A stretch of 64,000 nt of DNA from Methylobacterium sp. E-066 (GTDB taxonomy: Bacteria > Pseudomonadota > Alphaproteobacteria > Rhizobiales > Beijerinckiaceae). Positions 26,248 through 35,122 of this stretch are shown piece after piece (the first letter of the stretch is position 1; each line of letters opens with the position of its first letter). The position numbers and the translations under genes are program-made. The stretch is from positions 37,260 to 101,259 of the forward strand of contig NZ_JAKSYO010000094.1 of assembly GCF_022829635.1 (NCBI RefSeq), in the 5' to 3' direction. The notes under the pieces are model-generated. The model was not told where the DNA came from and made no database searches. It was given only the letters and a program-made list of their open reading frames with translations.

Positions 26248-28479
26248 GTGACGCCACCACCCAGCGACGCCGACAAGCCCGGAACCGGCGGTCCGAAGCC
26301 GGGCGGCGCCCCGTCCACGCCCGTGCAGCCCGATCCCGGCCGGACCGAGTCCCGGCCCGGCGCCAAGTCGCCCGCTCCCACGGTGGGCGGCGCCAGGCCT
26401 GCGCAGGCCCCTGCGAATCAGCCGGCGACGCCCGGCACGGGATCCCCGTCGGCCAACCCGCCTAATCCGGCGACCGATCCGGTCTCGGCCGCCAAGCCGG
26501 GCACGCCCGGTCCGGCCGACGGTAAGCCCGAAGCCGGCAAACCAGTCGGTCCCACGGATCAGTCCAAGCCTTCCGCCGCTGCGCCGGGCCGCCCTGGTGA
26601 CGGACAGCCTGCGGCGTCGCAGCCCGGCGCGACGGCGTCGTCCGGTCCCGAGGCCGCCAAGCTGGCTTCGGGTGTTGCTGGGACGAAGCCCGAGCCCGGG
26701 AAGCCCGAGCCGGGCAAGCCTGACTTCGGCAAGCCTGACGCCGGCAAGACCGAAGCCGGCAAGACCGAGTCGGCCAAGCCGGATCCCACGAAGCCAGATT
26801 CCATGAAGCCGGATCCCGCCAAGCCCGGCCAGCCGGGCGCGGGGGCGCAGGCGGGCGGCGGTCCCCGTCCCGGCGCTGCGGCCTCGGGCGCCGCGGCCGC
26901 CGCGATGACGGCCGGACCGATCCTCGACCTAAAGGCCAAGCGCATTCCCGATCCGCCGGCGTCCGGCCAGGACGCCGCGAAGGACGCATCCAAGGATGGC
27001 GCGAAGGACGCCGCCAAGGAAGCGTCGAAGGGACCCGCGAAGGGACCGGTCCCGACCTCGACGGCCTTGACGGGCGCGACCCCGCCAGGCGGCCGTGCCC
27101 GGGCCGGCTTCGGATCCCTGGCGGCGGCCGGACTGCTCGGCGGCCTGATCGGCGCGGGCGCGCTGTTCGGTGCCGAGCGCGCCGGCCTCGGCGGCGGTCT
27201 GCGACCGAACGCACCCGACTCGACCCTGTCCGGCCAAGTCGCGTCCCTCGACAAGCGCGTGGATGGGCTCGCCCCGCGCGACGCCGTCACCGATCTCGAC
27301 AAGCGGGTCGCCGCCGCCGAGGCCGCGGCGCGTCAGGCGTTGGAGAAGGCTCCGGCGCCCGGCGCCGCTGCGCCAGACGGGCAGGCCCCCGCGGCGGCCT
27401 CGGCCGTGCCGGCCGATCTCGCGGCGCGCCTCGACAGCCTCGATCAGCGGGTGGCCGCGCTGCAAGAGGAGCCCGGGCGGGATCAGGGGAGCGATTCGAA
27501 GCTCGGCGTGGCCCAGGCCGGCGATCCCAAGCCGATCGCCGATCTCGACGCGCGGGTGAAGGCGCTTGAGGCCGATCAGCCCAACAAGGGCGAGGTCGCC
27601 GAGGCGTCGAAAAAAGTCGCCGCCCTACAGGGCGAGGTCGAGCAGCGGACAAAGGCCAATGCCGAGGCCGACGCCGCCCTGGGCCAGCGCCTCGACACCC
27701 TGCAGCAGGCCCTCGACGCCCGGGTGAAGGCTGCCACCGAGGCGGTCCAGGCGGCCACGCAGGCGAGCCGCACCGCCGCCGAGGCCGGGCAGGCCCAGGC
27801 GGCCGAAGCCACGAAGGCGGTCGATCGCCGCCTGCAGGAGCAGGCCGACAAGATCGCCGCCCTGGACAAAGGCCTGGCCCAGCGGGCCGAGGTCTCGACC
27901 GTCCAGGCGGCCCTGCGGGTCGTGGTGGCCGATCGCGTCGCCTCGGCGCTGGCGGCCGGCATGCCCTACGCTGAGCCGCTGGCGACCCTGCGCAAGCTCG
28001 ACCCGGGCGCGGAGTCCCAGGCCGCGGCGCTCGCGCCCTTCGCCGAAAAGGGCGCGCCGACCACGGCCCAACTCGCCAACGCGTTCCGGCCGGTCGCCGA
28101 GCAGATCGCCGCCAAGCGCCGGTCGCAGCGGGCCAAGAGCGCGGCCGAGACCGGCGATTTCCGCACCAAGCTCCTGAGCATGGCCGACGGACTGGTGCAG
28201 GTGCGCAAGGTCGACGCTGCCGCCCCGGCCCCGGAGGAATCCGACGAACCGGAGGCCAAGGTCCAGGCGGCGCTCGACCGCGGCGACCTGCCGGCGGCGT
28301 CTGCGGCCTTCGCGGCCCTGCCGGCCGAGGCGCGGGACCAGGCGGGCGATTTCGCCGCCAAGCTCAAGGCCCGGGCCGCCGCCGAGGAGGCCGTGCGGAC
28401 GCTGCTCGCCGGCGCCTTCAAGGCCTTGCCGACGGATGCGGCCCCCGGTGCCGCGCCGGCGGCTCCGGCCGCCCGATAG
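26248..28479 (+). CDS. Mitofilin/Mic60-like inner-membrane protein
   Basis: A 743-residue protein (GTG start at 26248, GGAGGA 7 bases upstream). Residues 1-285 are a disordered, Pro/Lys/Ala/Gly-rich region with repeated KPEPGKPDFGKPDAGK-like units at about 140-190. A single membrane helix follows at about 286-308 (LAAAGLLGGLIGAGALF). A coiled-coil region occupies about 310-560, and a C-terminal mitofilin-like domain comprises DRVASALAAGMPYAEPLATLRKL to the end. Bacterial Mic60 shapes inner-membrane folds. Placement between hemD and hemY is the alphaproteobacterial hallmark. Confidence 0.85.
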   Translation: MTPPPSDADKPGTGGPKPGGAPSTPVQPDPGRTESRPGAKSPAPTVGGARPAQAPANQPATPGTGSPSANPPNPATDPVSAAKPGTPGPADGKPEAGKPVGPTDQSKPSAAAPGRPGDGQPAASQPGATASSGPEAAKLASGVAGTKPEPGKPEPGKPDFGKPDAGKTEAGKTESAKPDPTKPDSMKPDPAKPGQPGAGAQAGGGPRPGAAASGAAAAAMTAGPILDLKAKRIPDPPASGQDAAKDASKDGAKDAAKEASKGPAKGPVPTSTALTGATPPGGRARAGFGSLAAAGLLGGLIGAGALFGAERAGLGGGLRPNAPDSTLSGQVASLDKRVDGLAPRDAVTDLDKRVAAAEAAARQALEKAPAPGAAAPDGQAPAAASAVPADLAARLDSLDQRVAALQEEPGRDQGSDSKLGVAQAGDPKPIADLDARVKALEADQPNKGEVAEASKKVAALQGEVEQRTKANAEADAALGQRLDTLQQALDARVKAATEAVQAATQASRTAAEAGQAQAAEATKAVDRRLQEQADKIAALDKGLAQRAEVSTVQAALRVVVADRVASALAAGMPYAEPLATLRKLDPGAESQAAALAPFAEKGAPTTAQLANAFRPVAEQIAAKRRSQRAKSAAETGDFRTKLLSMADGLVQVRKVDAAAPAPEESDEPEAKVQAALDRGDLPAASAAFAALPAEARDQAGDFAAKLKARAAAEEAVRTLLAGAFKALPTDAAPGAAPAAPAAR

Positions 28480-28599
28480 TGACGGCGCCAATCCGCGCAT
28501 CGCGCGGCTGCATCCCCTCCGGCCGGGCGCCTGGGCGCCCCGCCTCTCCCGCACCCAGCGGCGGCCGCCCGGCGGCCGTCGACAGGAGACACTGACCCC

Positions 28600-30096
28600 A
28601 TGTGGCGCGCCCTCGCCTTCCTGGCCCTGCTCGCACTCGCCGCCTTCGGGGCGGTCTGGATCGCCGACCGGCCCGGCACCGTCACCGTCGTCTGGAACGG
28701 CTACCAGATCGGCACCAGCCTCGCCGTCGCCCTGGTCGGCGTGATCGCAGCCGCGATCGTCCTCGGCCTGCTCTGGGCGATCGTGCGCGGCGTGATCGGC
28801 CTGCCGGACGCGCTGGTGCGCGGCTCGGCCGAGCGTCGCCGGGCGAAGGGCTTCTCGGCCCTGTCGCGCGGGATGGTGGCGGTCGGCTCCGGCGATCCCC
28901 TCGCGGCCCGGCGCTACGCCGGGGATGCCGAGCGTCTGCTCGGGCCCGAGCCCTTGACCCTGCTGCTGAAGGCCCAGGCGGCCCAGATCTCCGGCGACCG
29001 CGACGCCGCCGAGAGCGCCTTCCAGCGCATGGTCGACGACCCCGAGACCCGGGTGCTCGGCCTGCGCGGCCTGTTCGTGGAGGCGCGCCGCCGCGAGGAC
29101 GAGACCGCCGCCCGCGCCTACGCGGTCGAGGCGGCCCGCCTCGCCCCGAGCGTCACCTGGGCCAACGAGGCGGTGCTCGAGGCACACTCGGCCGATGGCG
29201 ACTGGGCCTCGGCCCTGGAGGCCGTCGAGCGGCGCTCCTCGCTCGGGCTCATCGACAAGGCCACCGCCCGGCGCCAGCGGGCCGTGCTGCTGACCGCGAT
29301 CGCCGGCGAGCGCGAGGCCGGCGAGCCCGAACTCGCCGCGGAGCGGGTGCTGCAGGCGGTGAAACTCGCCCCCGACCTCGTTCCGGCGGCCTGCATCGCG
29401 GGGCGGCTGCTCGGCCGCCGGGGTGATCTGCGCAAGGCCGCCAAGGTCGTCGAGGCGGCGTGGAAGGCCAATCCCCATCCCGACTTGGCCACGGTCTATC
29501 TCGGCCTGCGGACCGGCGATTCGGTCCGCGACCGCCTGGCCCGGGCCGAGACCCTGGCCAAGCTGTCCTCCTGGGATCCGGAATCCCGTCTCGCCGTGGC
29601 GCAGGCGGCCCTCGATGCGCGCGATTACGGCCGAGCCCGTGAGGCCCTGAAGCCGCTGCTCGCCGACCGCCCGACTGTCCGCTCCAGCCTGATGATGGCG
29701 GCGATCGAGGAGGCCGAGCACGGCGCGGCGTCGGGCCAGGCCCGAGAGTGGCTGTCCCGGGCGGCCCGGGCGCCGCGCGATCCGGTCTGGATCGCCGACG
29801 GCATCGCCTCCGATACCTGGGCGCCGGTCTCGCCGATCACGGGACGTCTCGACGCCTTCGCGTGGCGCGAGCCGCCGAACACGCTGGCGCCGTCCGTGCC
29901 CGCGGTGGAGCCGGAGGAACCCGAGGCACCGCAGCACGTTCTGGTCCCGGCCGGTCCGAAACCGCTCGCCCCCCTCCCGACCATCATGCCCACTGGAAAC
30001 ACGCCGCCTGCTCCGGGAGCCGACGCGGTCTCCGCCGGGATGGCTGCCGCCGCGGCGCCGGTCTCCGGGGAGCGTGCGGTGCGGCGGATCGGATGA
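28600..30096 (+). CDS. hemY: HemY-type membrane protein
   Basis: 498 residues from ATG 28600 (MWRALAFLALLALAAFGAVW). Two N-terminal membrane helices (residues 3-20 and 42-66) carry the HemY_N pattern WIADRPGTVTVVWNGYQIGTSL. A long TPR-like helical domain follows (residues 90-420), with LFVEARRRED and repeated Ala-rich helix pairs. The tail is Pro-rich. HemY proteins are of uncertain biochemical role, and the name comes from operon context with hemC/D. In alphaproteobacteria it sits with Mic60 and is thought to link tetrapyrrole synthesis and membrane organisation. Confidence 0.88.
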   Translation: MWRALAFLALLALAAFGAVWIADRPGTVTVVWNGYQIGTSLAVALVGVIAAAIVLGLLWAIVRGVIGLPDALVRGSAERRRAKGFSALSRGMVAVGSGDPLAARRYAGDAERLLGPEPLTLLLKAQAAQISGDRDAAESAFQRMVDDPETRVLGLRGLFVEARRREDETAARAYAVEAARLAPSVTWANEAVLEAHSADGDWASALEAVERRSSLGLIDKATARRQRAVLLTAIAGEREAGEPELAAERVLQAVKLAPDLVPAACIAGRLLGRRGDLRKAAKVVEAAWKANPHPDLATVYLGLRTGDSVRDRLARAETLAKLSSWDPESRLAVAQAALDARDYGRAREALKPLLADRPTVRSSLMMAAIEEAEHGAASGQAREWLSRAARAPRDPVWIADGIASDTWAPVSPITGRLDAFAWREPPNTLAPSVPAVEPEEPEAPQHVLVPAGPKPLAPLPTIMPTGNTPPAPGADAVSAGMAAAAAPVSGERAVRRIG

Positions 30097-30189
30097 CCGG
30101 ACGACGGATCCGGCTTTAGCCGAGCAACTAATAGGAGGTGCGGAGATATCAGTCTTGTGTCGAACTTTTCCTTGGCCCGTGCGGTTATG

Positions 30190-30219
30190 TTGACGGCAGT
30201 TGCTGATACTGCGTATTTT
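30190..30219 (+). promoter_or_regulatory. Likely Nudix gene promoter with direct repeat
   Basis: TTGACG (30190-30195), an 18-base spacer, then TATTTT (30214-30219). GTTGCTGAT occurs at 30199-30207 and 30220-30228, so a possible direct-repeat operator straddles the -10. Transcript would start near 30227. Confidence 0.5.
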
Positions 30220-30337
30220 GTTGCTGATGCAGCGTTATGCCGACCGAGGATCCGACCATCTGTGCTCCGTTCCACCCCCCTGCCGCGCCGATGATCCGGC
30301 GGGGCGCGACCAGGGTTTCGACCCGGCCGGTGCAGCC

Positions 30338-30793
30338 GTGACGGCCGCGATCCAAGACGAGCCCGAGCCGCGCCGGCAGGTTGGCGTCCTGCCGTTCCAG
30401 CAAGGGCGCGACGGCGAGGATCGGATTCTCCTGGTGACCTCGCGCGAGAGCCGGCGCTGGGTGATCCCGAAGGGCTGGCCCATGAAGGGCCGCAAGCCGT
30501 TCGAGGCGGCGGCGCGCGAAGCCTACGAGGAGGCCGGCCTGCGCGGCGATGTCGGCAAGCGCCCACTCGGCTACTATGTCTACCAGAAGCGCCTGAAGAA
30601 CCTCGATGCGGTCCTGTGCCAGGTCAAGGTGTTCCCGCTCAAGGTCCGCAAGCAGCTCAAGACCTTCCCCGAGGTGAACCAGCGCGAGCTGCGCTGGTTC
30701 ACGCCGGCCGAGGCCGCCGAGGCCGTGTCCGAACCCGGCCTCGCCGCGATCATTCGCGCCACCTGCCGGCAGGTAAAGGCAGCGGACGCGTAA
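30338..30793 (+). CDS. Nudix hydrolase (DIPP-like)
   Basis: I start at the GTG at 30338 (MTAAIQDEPEPRRQVGVLPF), giving 151 residues, because family similarity begins at RRQVGVLPFQ; a longer in-frame form back to 30227 is possible, as the promoter lies upstream. The Nudix helix appears as GRKPFEAAAREAYEEAGL, with REAYEEAGL matching the REUXEEXGU core but the first Glu displaced, as in the diphosphoinositol-polyphosphate-phosphohydrolase-like group. The WVIPKGWPMKG segment is typical of that group. Substrate unknown, likely a nucleoside or inositol diphosphate. Confidence 0.85.
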   Translation: MTAAIQDEPEPRRQVGVLPFQQGRDGEDRILLVTSRESRRWVIPKGWPMKGRKPFEAAAREAYEEAGLRGDVGKRPLGYYVYQKRLKNLDAVLCQVKVFPLKVRKQLKTFPEVNQRELRWFTPAEAAEAVSEPGLAAIIRATCRQVKAADA

Positions 30794-30800
30794 CTCACCG

Positions 30801-30829
30801 TTGCCAAGCCGCCGCCGATCCGTTATTGC
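30801..30829 (+). promoter_or_regulatory. Promoter of tRNA-Thr
   Basis: TTGCCA (30801-30806), 17-base spacer, TATTGC (30824-30829). It lies about 50 bases before the tRNA, just beyond the Nudix stop. Confidence 0.55.
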
Positions 30830-30878
30830 CCCCCTCAGCCGGACGGACACGCCCCCGAGCGGGGTCGCCACGGCGCTT

Positions 30879-30953
30879 GCTGCGGTAGCTCAGTGGTAGA
30901 GCACTTCATTGGTAATGAAGAGGTCGACAGTTCAATCCTGTCTCGCAGCACCA
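30879..30953 (+). tRNA. tRNA-Thr (GGU)
   Basis: A 75-base cloverleaf with acceptor GCTGCGG pairing TCGCAGC (one G-T pair), anticodon stem CTTCA/TGAAG with loop TTGGTAA, anticodon GGT, a T-arm containing TTCAATC, discriminator A and encoded CCA. Confidence 0.96.
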
Positions 30954-31126
30954 GATATCTCGACGCCAGCGTAATCGGATCCAGACTTTCTAGCGCTCTC
31001 GCGTGAAGTCTCGTGCTGAGCGTCGATCGTGCGCATCGGATCGCGAGAAAGCCGGTCCCCACGGGTGAGCCTTCCGTCCTGCGCATGACGGCGTGCCGAT
31101 GCATCCGATGAGGGGATGATGCGGAC

Positions 31127-31408
31127 GTGAATATGACGGCGCTTTTCACGATGCTCGGCATCGTGCTCGGCTGGGCCGTCCTGGCCGGGATCGCGCTGTT
31201 TTCCGGTCGGATCGCCAGTTTCGCGTTCCTGGTCCTGACGGTGGTGGCGCTGTTTCTCTACGTTCCCTGGGTCAGGCTCCGCGCTAGCGGGATCGAGGGC
31301 TCCAGCCGTCCGGTGCGGTTCTGGACGAATGTCGCGATGCTGGCGGTCAGCCTCGCGGCCTGCCTGGCCTTCGGCGTGATGCTGGCCCGGCGCACGGGTT
31401 TCTTGTAG
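31127..31408 (+). CDS. Small three-helix membrane protein
   Basis: 93 residues (GTG at 31127; ATG at 31133 is an equally good start). Three hydrophobic helices: LFTMLGIVLGWAVLAGIALF, SFAFLVLTVVALFLYVPW and VAMLAVSLAACLAFGVML. No conserved motif recognised and no signal peptide distinct from the first helix. It follows tRNA-Thr and converges with the gene at 31460. Function unknown. Confidence 0.6.
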   Translation: MNMTALFTMLGIVLGWAVLAGIALFSGRIASFAFLVLTVVALFLYVPWVRLRASGIEGSSRPVRFWTNVAMLAVSLAACLAFGVMLARRTGFL

Positions 31409-31459
31409 CGAGGGCCGCGCGGCAGCCGCGTGCCCACTCTCCGAGAAACCGCCGCGCGT

Positions 31460-31705
31460 TCAGTGCTTCGTGAGGCTGTCCACGGTCTCGTTCTGCCCGA
31501 GCGTGTCCGAGAACCGCCCGAGGCGGCTGAGGCTCGGTTCGTTCAGGCCGCCGGCATTGGCGAAGGTGGCCAGCGCGACACCTACCAGGAAGCTGGCTTC
31601 CTCCGCGGTGACGGCGCGACCGCTCAGGGTGCTGGCCGCGCCGCGCACCGCGAGTACGGCCTGCTGGAACGCCGGGTCGCTCTGCAGCTCGGCCAATCGG
31701 GTCAT
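31460..31705 (-). CDS. Conserved-looking small hypothetical protein
   Basis: 81 residues from ATG 31705 (MTRLAELQSDPAFQQAVLAV), with GGAAAGAG upstream. It is soluble and helical, with a middle segment GGLNEPSLSRLGRFSDTLGQNE. I do not recognise a family. The composition is ordinary for the genome and the frame is clean, so it is probably real. It converges with the three-helix protein gene. No function is proposed. Confidence 0.5.
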   Translation of the reverse strand: MTRLAELQSDPAFQQAVLAVRGAASTLSGRAVTAEEASFLVGVALATFANAGGLNEPSLSRLGRFSDTLGQNETVDSLTKH

Positions 31706-32139
31706 GGGGGCTCTTTCCTGGATCGGGGTGGATGCCGTGGGTCTCGCCGAAGCTTCGAGGCGCCCGCGCAAGGATCTTTCCAGCGCTGCCGCTGCAGCGC
31801 CCTGTATGCGGGCGGAAGCCGGCGATCATTCTTTGGGGTCGAAGTCCGACAATCGACCACCATACGCATCAAGCTAGGCGGTTTTCGCATCATGGATCAA
31901 GTTTTCCATCCGCTCGCCCCTCGGTCCGGGTGGCGGCGAGAATGCCCCGTCGGGGTCATCCCCGTCATGCGCGAGCGCGCGATCTCGAGGGTGGGCGCCC
32001 AGGCATCCAGGCCGCCCCAGCGCCGGTCCGCATCATCCCGGGCGACGCCTCGCCGCAGCCCGGCTTTCGGGTGACGGCCGGTAAACCCTTCGGCGTAAGG
32101 ATGGATGCGTTCATTCCGCCGTAGGGTCGTTGTTCCAGC
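31706..32139. other. Gap without a convincing gene
   Basis: This 434-base stretch contains only weak open frames on both strands. One plus frame ending at 32124 could encode about 60 residues (MPRRGHPRHARARDLEGG...), but it is Arg/Pro-rich, has no clear ribosome-binding site, and I do not support it. A promoter for the TonB-like gene at 32140 must lie here; none stands out. No RNA gene is seen. Confidence 0.4.
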
Positions 32140-32520
32140 ATGTCGTCGCGCCTGTTGACCCACGGAACCGTCCTGCTCGGCCTTTTGCTGGCACCCTGGC
32201 CGGCGCAGGCGCGGGCGGGCGTCACGCCCGCGGTGCGCAGCTGGCTGTCCGCCCTCGTCATGCGGATCGACGCGGTCGACCGGACCGACCGGCGCGGGAA
32301 GACCCGCGGGGCGGCCGGCACCGTGGTGGTGCGCGTCGCGATCGCCCCCGACGGATCGGTGCGGCAGGCCGAGATCGAGAGCAGCTCCGGCTCCCCCGGC
32401 CTCGACCAGCGGGCGCTCCGGGCGGTCCGGGGCGCCAGCCCGTTCAAGCCGCCCCCGGCCGAGCTGCTGGCCGAGACCGGTGTGGCCGACCTCAGCGTGC
32501 CGGTGGAGTTCGGCCCCTGA
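32140..32520 (+). CDS. Secreted TonB C-terminal-domain protein
   Basis: 126 residues with a signal peptide (LLTHGTVLLGLLLAPWPAQARA). The mature part shows the TonB C-terminal fold: TVVVRVAIAPDGSVRQAEIESSSGSPGLDQRALRAVRGASPFKPPP, including the G-x-V-x-x-V-x-V-x-S-S-G-x-x-x-L-D-x-A-A/R pattern of the family. It lacks the N-terminal anchor and Pro-rich linker, so it is a stand-alone periplasmic version, not an energy transducer. Role unknown. Confidence 0.78.
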   Translation: MSSRLLTHGTVLLGLLLAPWPAQARAGVTPAVRSWLSALVMRIDAVDRTDRRGKTRGAAGTVVVRVAIAPDGSVRQAEIESSSGSPGLDQRALRAVRGASPFKPPPAELLAETGVADLSVPVEFGP

Positions 32521-32658
32521 GTTGCAACATCCGCGATGGGTGCATTGCCCAAGCCGTCGCCTTCTCAGCGATCTGGCTTGGCGTATCTGCAACCTGAAAC
32601 TTTCTCCTGAACGTCTCCGTTGAGGCCCGCGGCGCAGGTTGCGCCCGGGAGGCTGCGC

Positions 32659-32799
32659 GTGAAGGACGCATTCGTGAGACTGCGCCGGGTGGATGGCAGG
32701 AAGCCGCCCCTCCCGGTGGTCGTGGCGTCGCTGATCGTCTCGATCGGGATCTGGGTGGTGATCTGTCACTCTGCCGGCCGGATCGTCTGGACCTGGTGA
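32659..32799 (+). CDS. 46-residue membrane protein
   Basis: A short GTG-started frame: MKDAFVRLRRVDGRKPPLPVV, then the helix VVASLIVSIGIWVVICHSAG, then RIVWTW. GGGAGG stands 6 bases before the GTG, a near-ideal ribosome site. The product is a positively charged head, one membrane helix and a short aromatic tail. It is convergent with the membrane gene at 32806. Function unknown, but the coding signal is good for its size. Confidence 0.55.
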   Translation: MKDAFVRLRRVDGRKPPLPVVVASLIVSIGIWVVICHSAGRIVWTW

Positions 32800-32805
32800 G
32801 CGGCT

Positions 32806-33042
32806 TCACCGGTCGGGATGCGGGCCGGCGCTGAGATAGGCCCCCACCAGGAAGCCGGATTGATGTGCCGCCAGATAGGCGAGCAGAACCAGCACCTTCC
32901 CGGCGTCGAGCGTGGCGGCGAGCGCCCAGAGCGGCAGGCAGACCAGGGCGATGAGCATTGAGCTCGCCACCACCATCGGGGCCCGGTAGCGCCAGCCTTC
33001 CAAAACCCCGAGCGCGAACAAGAGGGCCGCGATAAGCAACAA
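32806..33042 (-). CDS. Small membrane protein
   Basis: 78 residues from ATG/alternative start at 33042 with two or three hydrophobic segments: LLIAALLFALGVLEGWRYRAP, VVASSMLIALVCLPLWALAA, KVLVLLAYLAAHQSGFLVGAYL. The last 10 residues are polar. I recognise no family. It lies between the 46-residue gene (convergent) and the pit gene region, in its own unit. The DNA upstream (33043-33110) is AT-rich and promoter-like. Confidence 0.5.
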   Translation of the reverse strand: MLLIAALLFALGVLEGWRYRAPMVVASSMLIALVCLPLWALAATLDAGKVLVLLAYLAAHQSGFLVGAYLSAGPHPDR

Positions 33043-33206
33043 GCAGGACCCTATTGGATTAAATAGTAAGGATTACGCTCCAATCCTATACGAGCTGCAA
33101 TATTAAGAAACCAAAATTTGATGATCTGCGGCGGTTGTGATGTCTGCTCCGCGCCGGCAGGGCCGGGCCGACGGTGTCCCGCCCTGCCCTTCCGACGCCG
33201 AACCGG

Positions 33207-34196
33207 TCACGGCAGCACGAAGCCCGAGACGCCGTAGACCAGGGCCGCCACCAGGGCTGCGGCCGGCATGGTGATCACCCAAGCGACCACGATCCCCTGG
33301 GCGACGTTCCAGCGCACCGCCGACACGCGCTTGGCCGCGCCGACGCCGATGATCGCCCCGGTGATCGTGTGGGTTGTCGAGACCGGGATCCCGAACGCAG
33401 TGGCGGCGAACAGGGTCACGGCCCCGCCGGTCTCGGCGCAGAAGCCCTGCATGGGCGAGAGCCGGGTGATCTTCGAGCCCATCGTGTGGACGATGCGCCA
33501 GCCGCCGAGCAGCGTGCCGAGCGCCATGGCGGTCTGGCAGGAGAGCACCACCCAGAGCGGCACATGGAACGCGCCGCCCCCCTCCCCGTGGGCGTAGAGC
33601 AGCACCGCGATGATGCCCATGGTCTTCTGCGCATCGTTGCCGCCATGGCCGAGGGAGTAGAGCGAGGCCGAGACGAACTGCATCCCCCGGAACAGCCGGT
33701 CCACGGCGTGGGGTGTCGAGCGCACGAAGATCCACGACACCGCCAGCATCAGCAGCAACCCGAGGCCGAAGCCCAGGGCGGGCGAGAGCACGATGGCGGC
33801 GCTGGTGGCGATCACGCCCGGCCAGACGATCGCGCCGAGGCCCGCCTTGGCGATGCCGGCCCCGAGCAGGCCCCCGATCAGCGCATGCGAACTCGAGGAC
33901 GGGATGCCGGCGTACCAGGTGATCAGGTTCCAGCTGATCGCGCCGCCGAGCGCGCCCAGGATCACCCGGTCTGTCACCATCGTGACGTCGACGATGCCGG
34001 ACCCCACCGTGCCGGCGACGTGCAGGCCGAAGATCAGGAACGCCACGAAGTTGAAGAACGCCGCCCAGATGACGGCGTAGCGGGGTGCGAGCACCCGGGT
34101 CGACACGATGGTGGCGATCGAATTGGCGGCGTCGTGGAGCCCGTTCAGGAAATCGAAGACCAGGGCGACGGCGATGAGGACGATCAGGAGGGTCAC
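33207..34196 (-). CDS. pit: Low-affinity inorganic phosphate transporter, PiT family
   Basis: 329 residues, about 10 membrane helices in two inverted halves. The PiT signatures are seen: FDFLNGLHDAANSIATIVSTRVL near the start and FGIPVSTTHTITGAIIGVGAAKR near residue 265, with PSSSSHALIGGLLGAG in the first half. PiT imports phosphate with a cation, usually as a metal-phosphate complex. It is translated 9 bases after the DUF47 gene that regulates such transporters in many bacteria. Confidence 0.94.
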   Translation of the reverse strand: MTLLIVLIAVALVFDFLNGLHDAANSIATIVSTRVLAPRYAVIWAAFFNFVAFLIFGLHVAGTVGSGIVDVTMVTDRVILGALGGAISWNLITWYAGIPSSSSHALIGGLLGAGIAKAGLGAIVWPGVIATSAAIVLSPALGFGLGLLLMLAVSWIFVRSTPHAVDRLFRGMQFVSASLYSLGHGGNDAQKTMGIIAVLLYAHGEGGGAFHVPLWVVLSCQTAMALGTLLGGWRIVHTMGSKITRLSPMQGFCAETGGAVTLFAATAFGIPVSTTHTITGAIIGVGAAKRVSAVRWNVAQGIVVAWVITMPAAALVAALVYGVSGFVLP

Positions 34197-34205
34197 GCGG
34201 TGGAC

Positions 34206-34847
34206 TCAGACATGCTCGACCACGATGCTGCTGATCTGGTTCGCGACATCCTCGAACCGGTCCATGACCTTTTCCAGGTGATCGTAGAGTTCGGACCCGA
34301 CCACGAAGGCCATCGGATCCTGGCGCGACGCCTTGAATAGCGCCTTCAGCCCGGCATTGTGCAGGTCGTCGGCCCGGCCTTCGAGCTGAATCACCCGCTC
34401 GGTCAGGGTGTTCAGCACGGCGGCGTTCTCGCCGAGCGCCCGCAGCTTCGGCAGCGCCTCGGCGGTGGCGGCGGCCGCCTCCTGGATTACCGCGCCCATC
34501 TCGCGCATCGACGGCTCGAAGGCGGTGACCTCGAACAGCTGCACCGTCTTGGCGGTCTTGAGCATCTGGTCGATGGCGTCGTCCAGGGAGCCGACCAGGG
34601 CCTGGATGTCGCCTCGGTCGAACGGGGTGATGAAGGTCCGGCGCACGGCGAGCAGGGCCTCGCGGGTGATCGTGTCGGCCTCGTCCTCGTGGGCGGCGAT
34701 CGCCTGGCAGGCCACCGGCACGTCCTCTGTGCCATCGAGCAGCGCCCGGAGGGCGGCCGCGCCGGCCACGATCGTTGCAGCATGACGCTCGAACAGGTCG
34801 AAGAACCGATCTTCCTTCGGCATCAGTGCACGAAACCAGCCCAGCAT
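34206..34847 (-). CDS. DUF47/PhoU-like Pit accessory protein
   Basis: 213 residues from ATG 34847 (MLGWFRALMPKEDRFFDLFERHA), the family start; the open frame upstream is not family-like. It is all-helical, with conserved acidic metal-ligand-type motifs EDEADTITREALLAVRRTFITPFDRGDIQALVGSLDDAIDQML. DUF47 proteins partner PiT transporters and may control Pi transport. The gene precedes pit by 9 bases, so both are made together. Direct repeats CAGTATCGAT at 35014 and 35027 stand upstream and may regulate the unit. Confidence 0.9.
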   Translation of the reverse strand: MLGWFRALMPKEDRFFDLFERHAATIVAGAAALRALLDGTEDVPVACQAIAAHEDEADTITREALLAVRRTFITPFDRGDIQALVGSLDDAIDQMLKTAKTVQLFEVTAFEPSMREMGAVIQEAAAATAEALPKLRALGENAAVLNTLTERVIQLEGRADDLHNAGLKALFKASRQDPMAFVVGSELYDHLEKVMDRFEDVANQISSIVVEHV

Positions 34848-35013
34848 GCGATGTCTCAGTTCGAGGACTGATATCCGTGCGACTTCGACGGATCCGAGGG
34901 GCCTAGCATGGCCGTCGATGAACTGCATCCGGCCCGCAAAGACGACGCGCTGCATGGCCCCATACGGATGGGCGGTTCTCGCCGGCACCGGCTGACGCCA
35001 TCCAGATCATTGA

Positions 35014-35036
35014 CAGTATCGATTTCCAGTATCGAT
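35014..35036. promoter_or_regulatory. Ten-base direct repeat between DUF47 gene and secreted small protein gene
   Basis: CAGTATCGAT occurs at 35014-35023 and again at 35027-35036, starts 13 bases apart. The first overlaps a TTGACA (35010-35015). It lies in the divergent gap (34848-35122) and could be a regulator site; no known consensus is matched. Confidence 0.3.
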
Positions 35037-35122
35037 CCTATCTGTTTGAATCATGACGCAGTGCAGCGCAAATATCACCTCGACACCGGGCTTCGGGCCC
35101 GGACAGCGAGAGGCACCCTATC

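Noticed and set aside
26690..26830. Short regular repeats that might suggest a CRISPR or tandem array
   Set aside because: They are codon repeats (GKPEPGKPD units) inside the Mic60-like gene, without spacers.
31942..32124. Roughly 60-codon plus-strand frame before the TonB-C gene
   Set aside because: Arg/Pro-rich, no ribosome site and no recognisable pattern.
33103..33735. 210-codon minus-strand frame overlapping pit
   Set aside because: Out of frame with the clear PiT protein; shadow of its codons.
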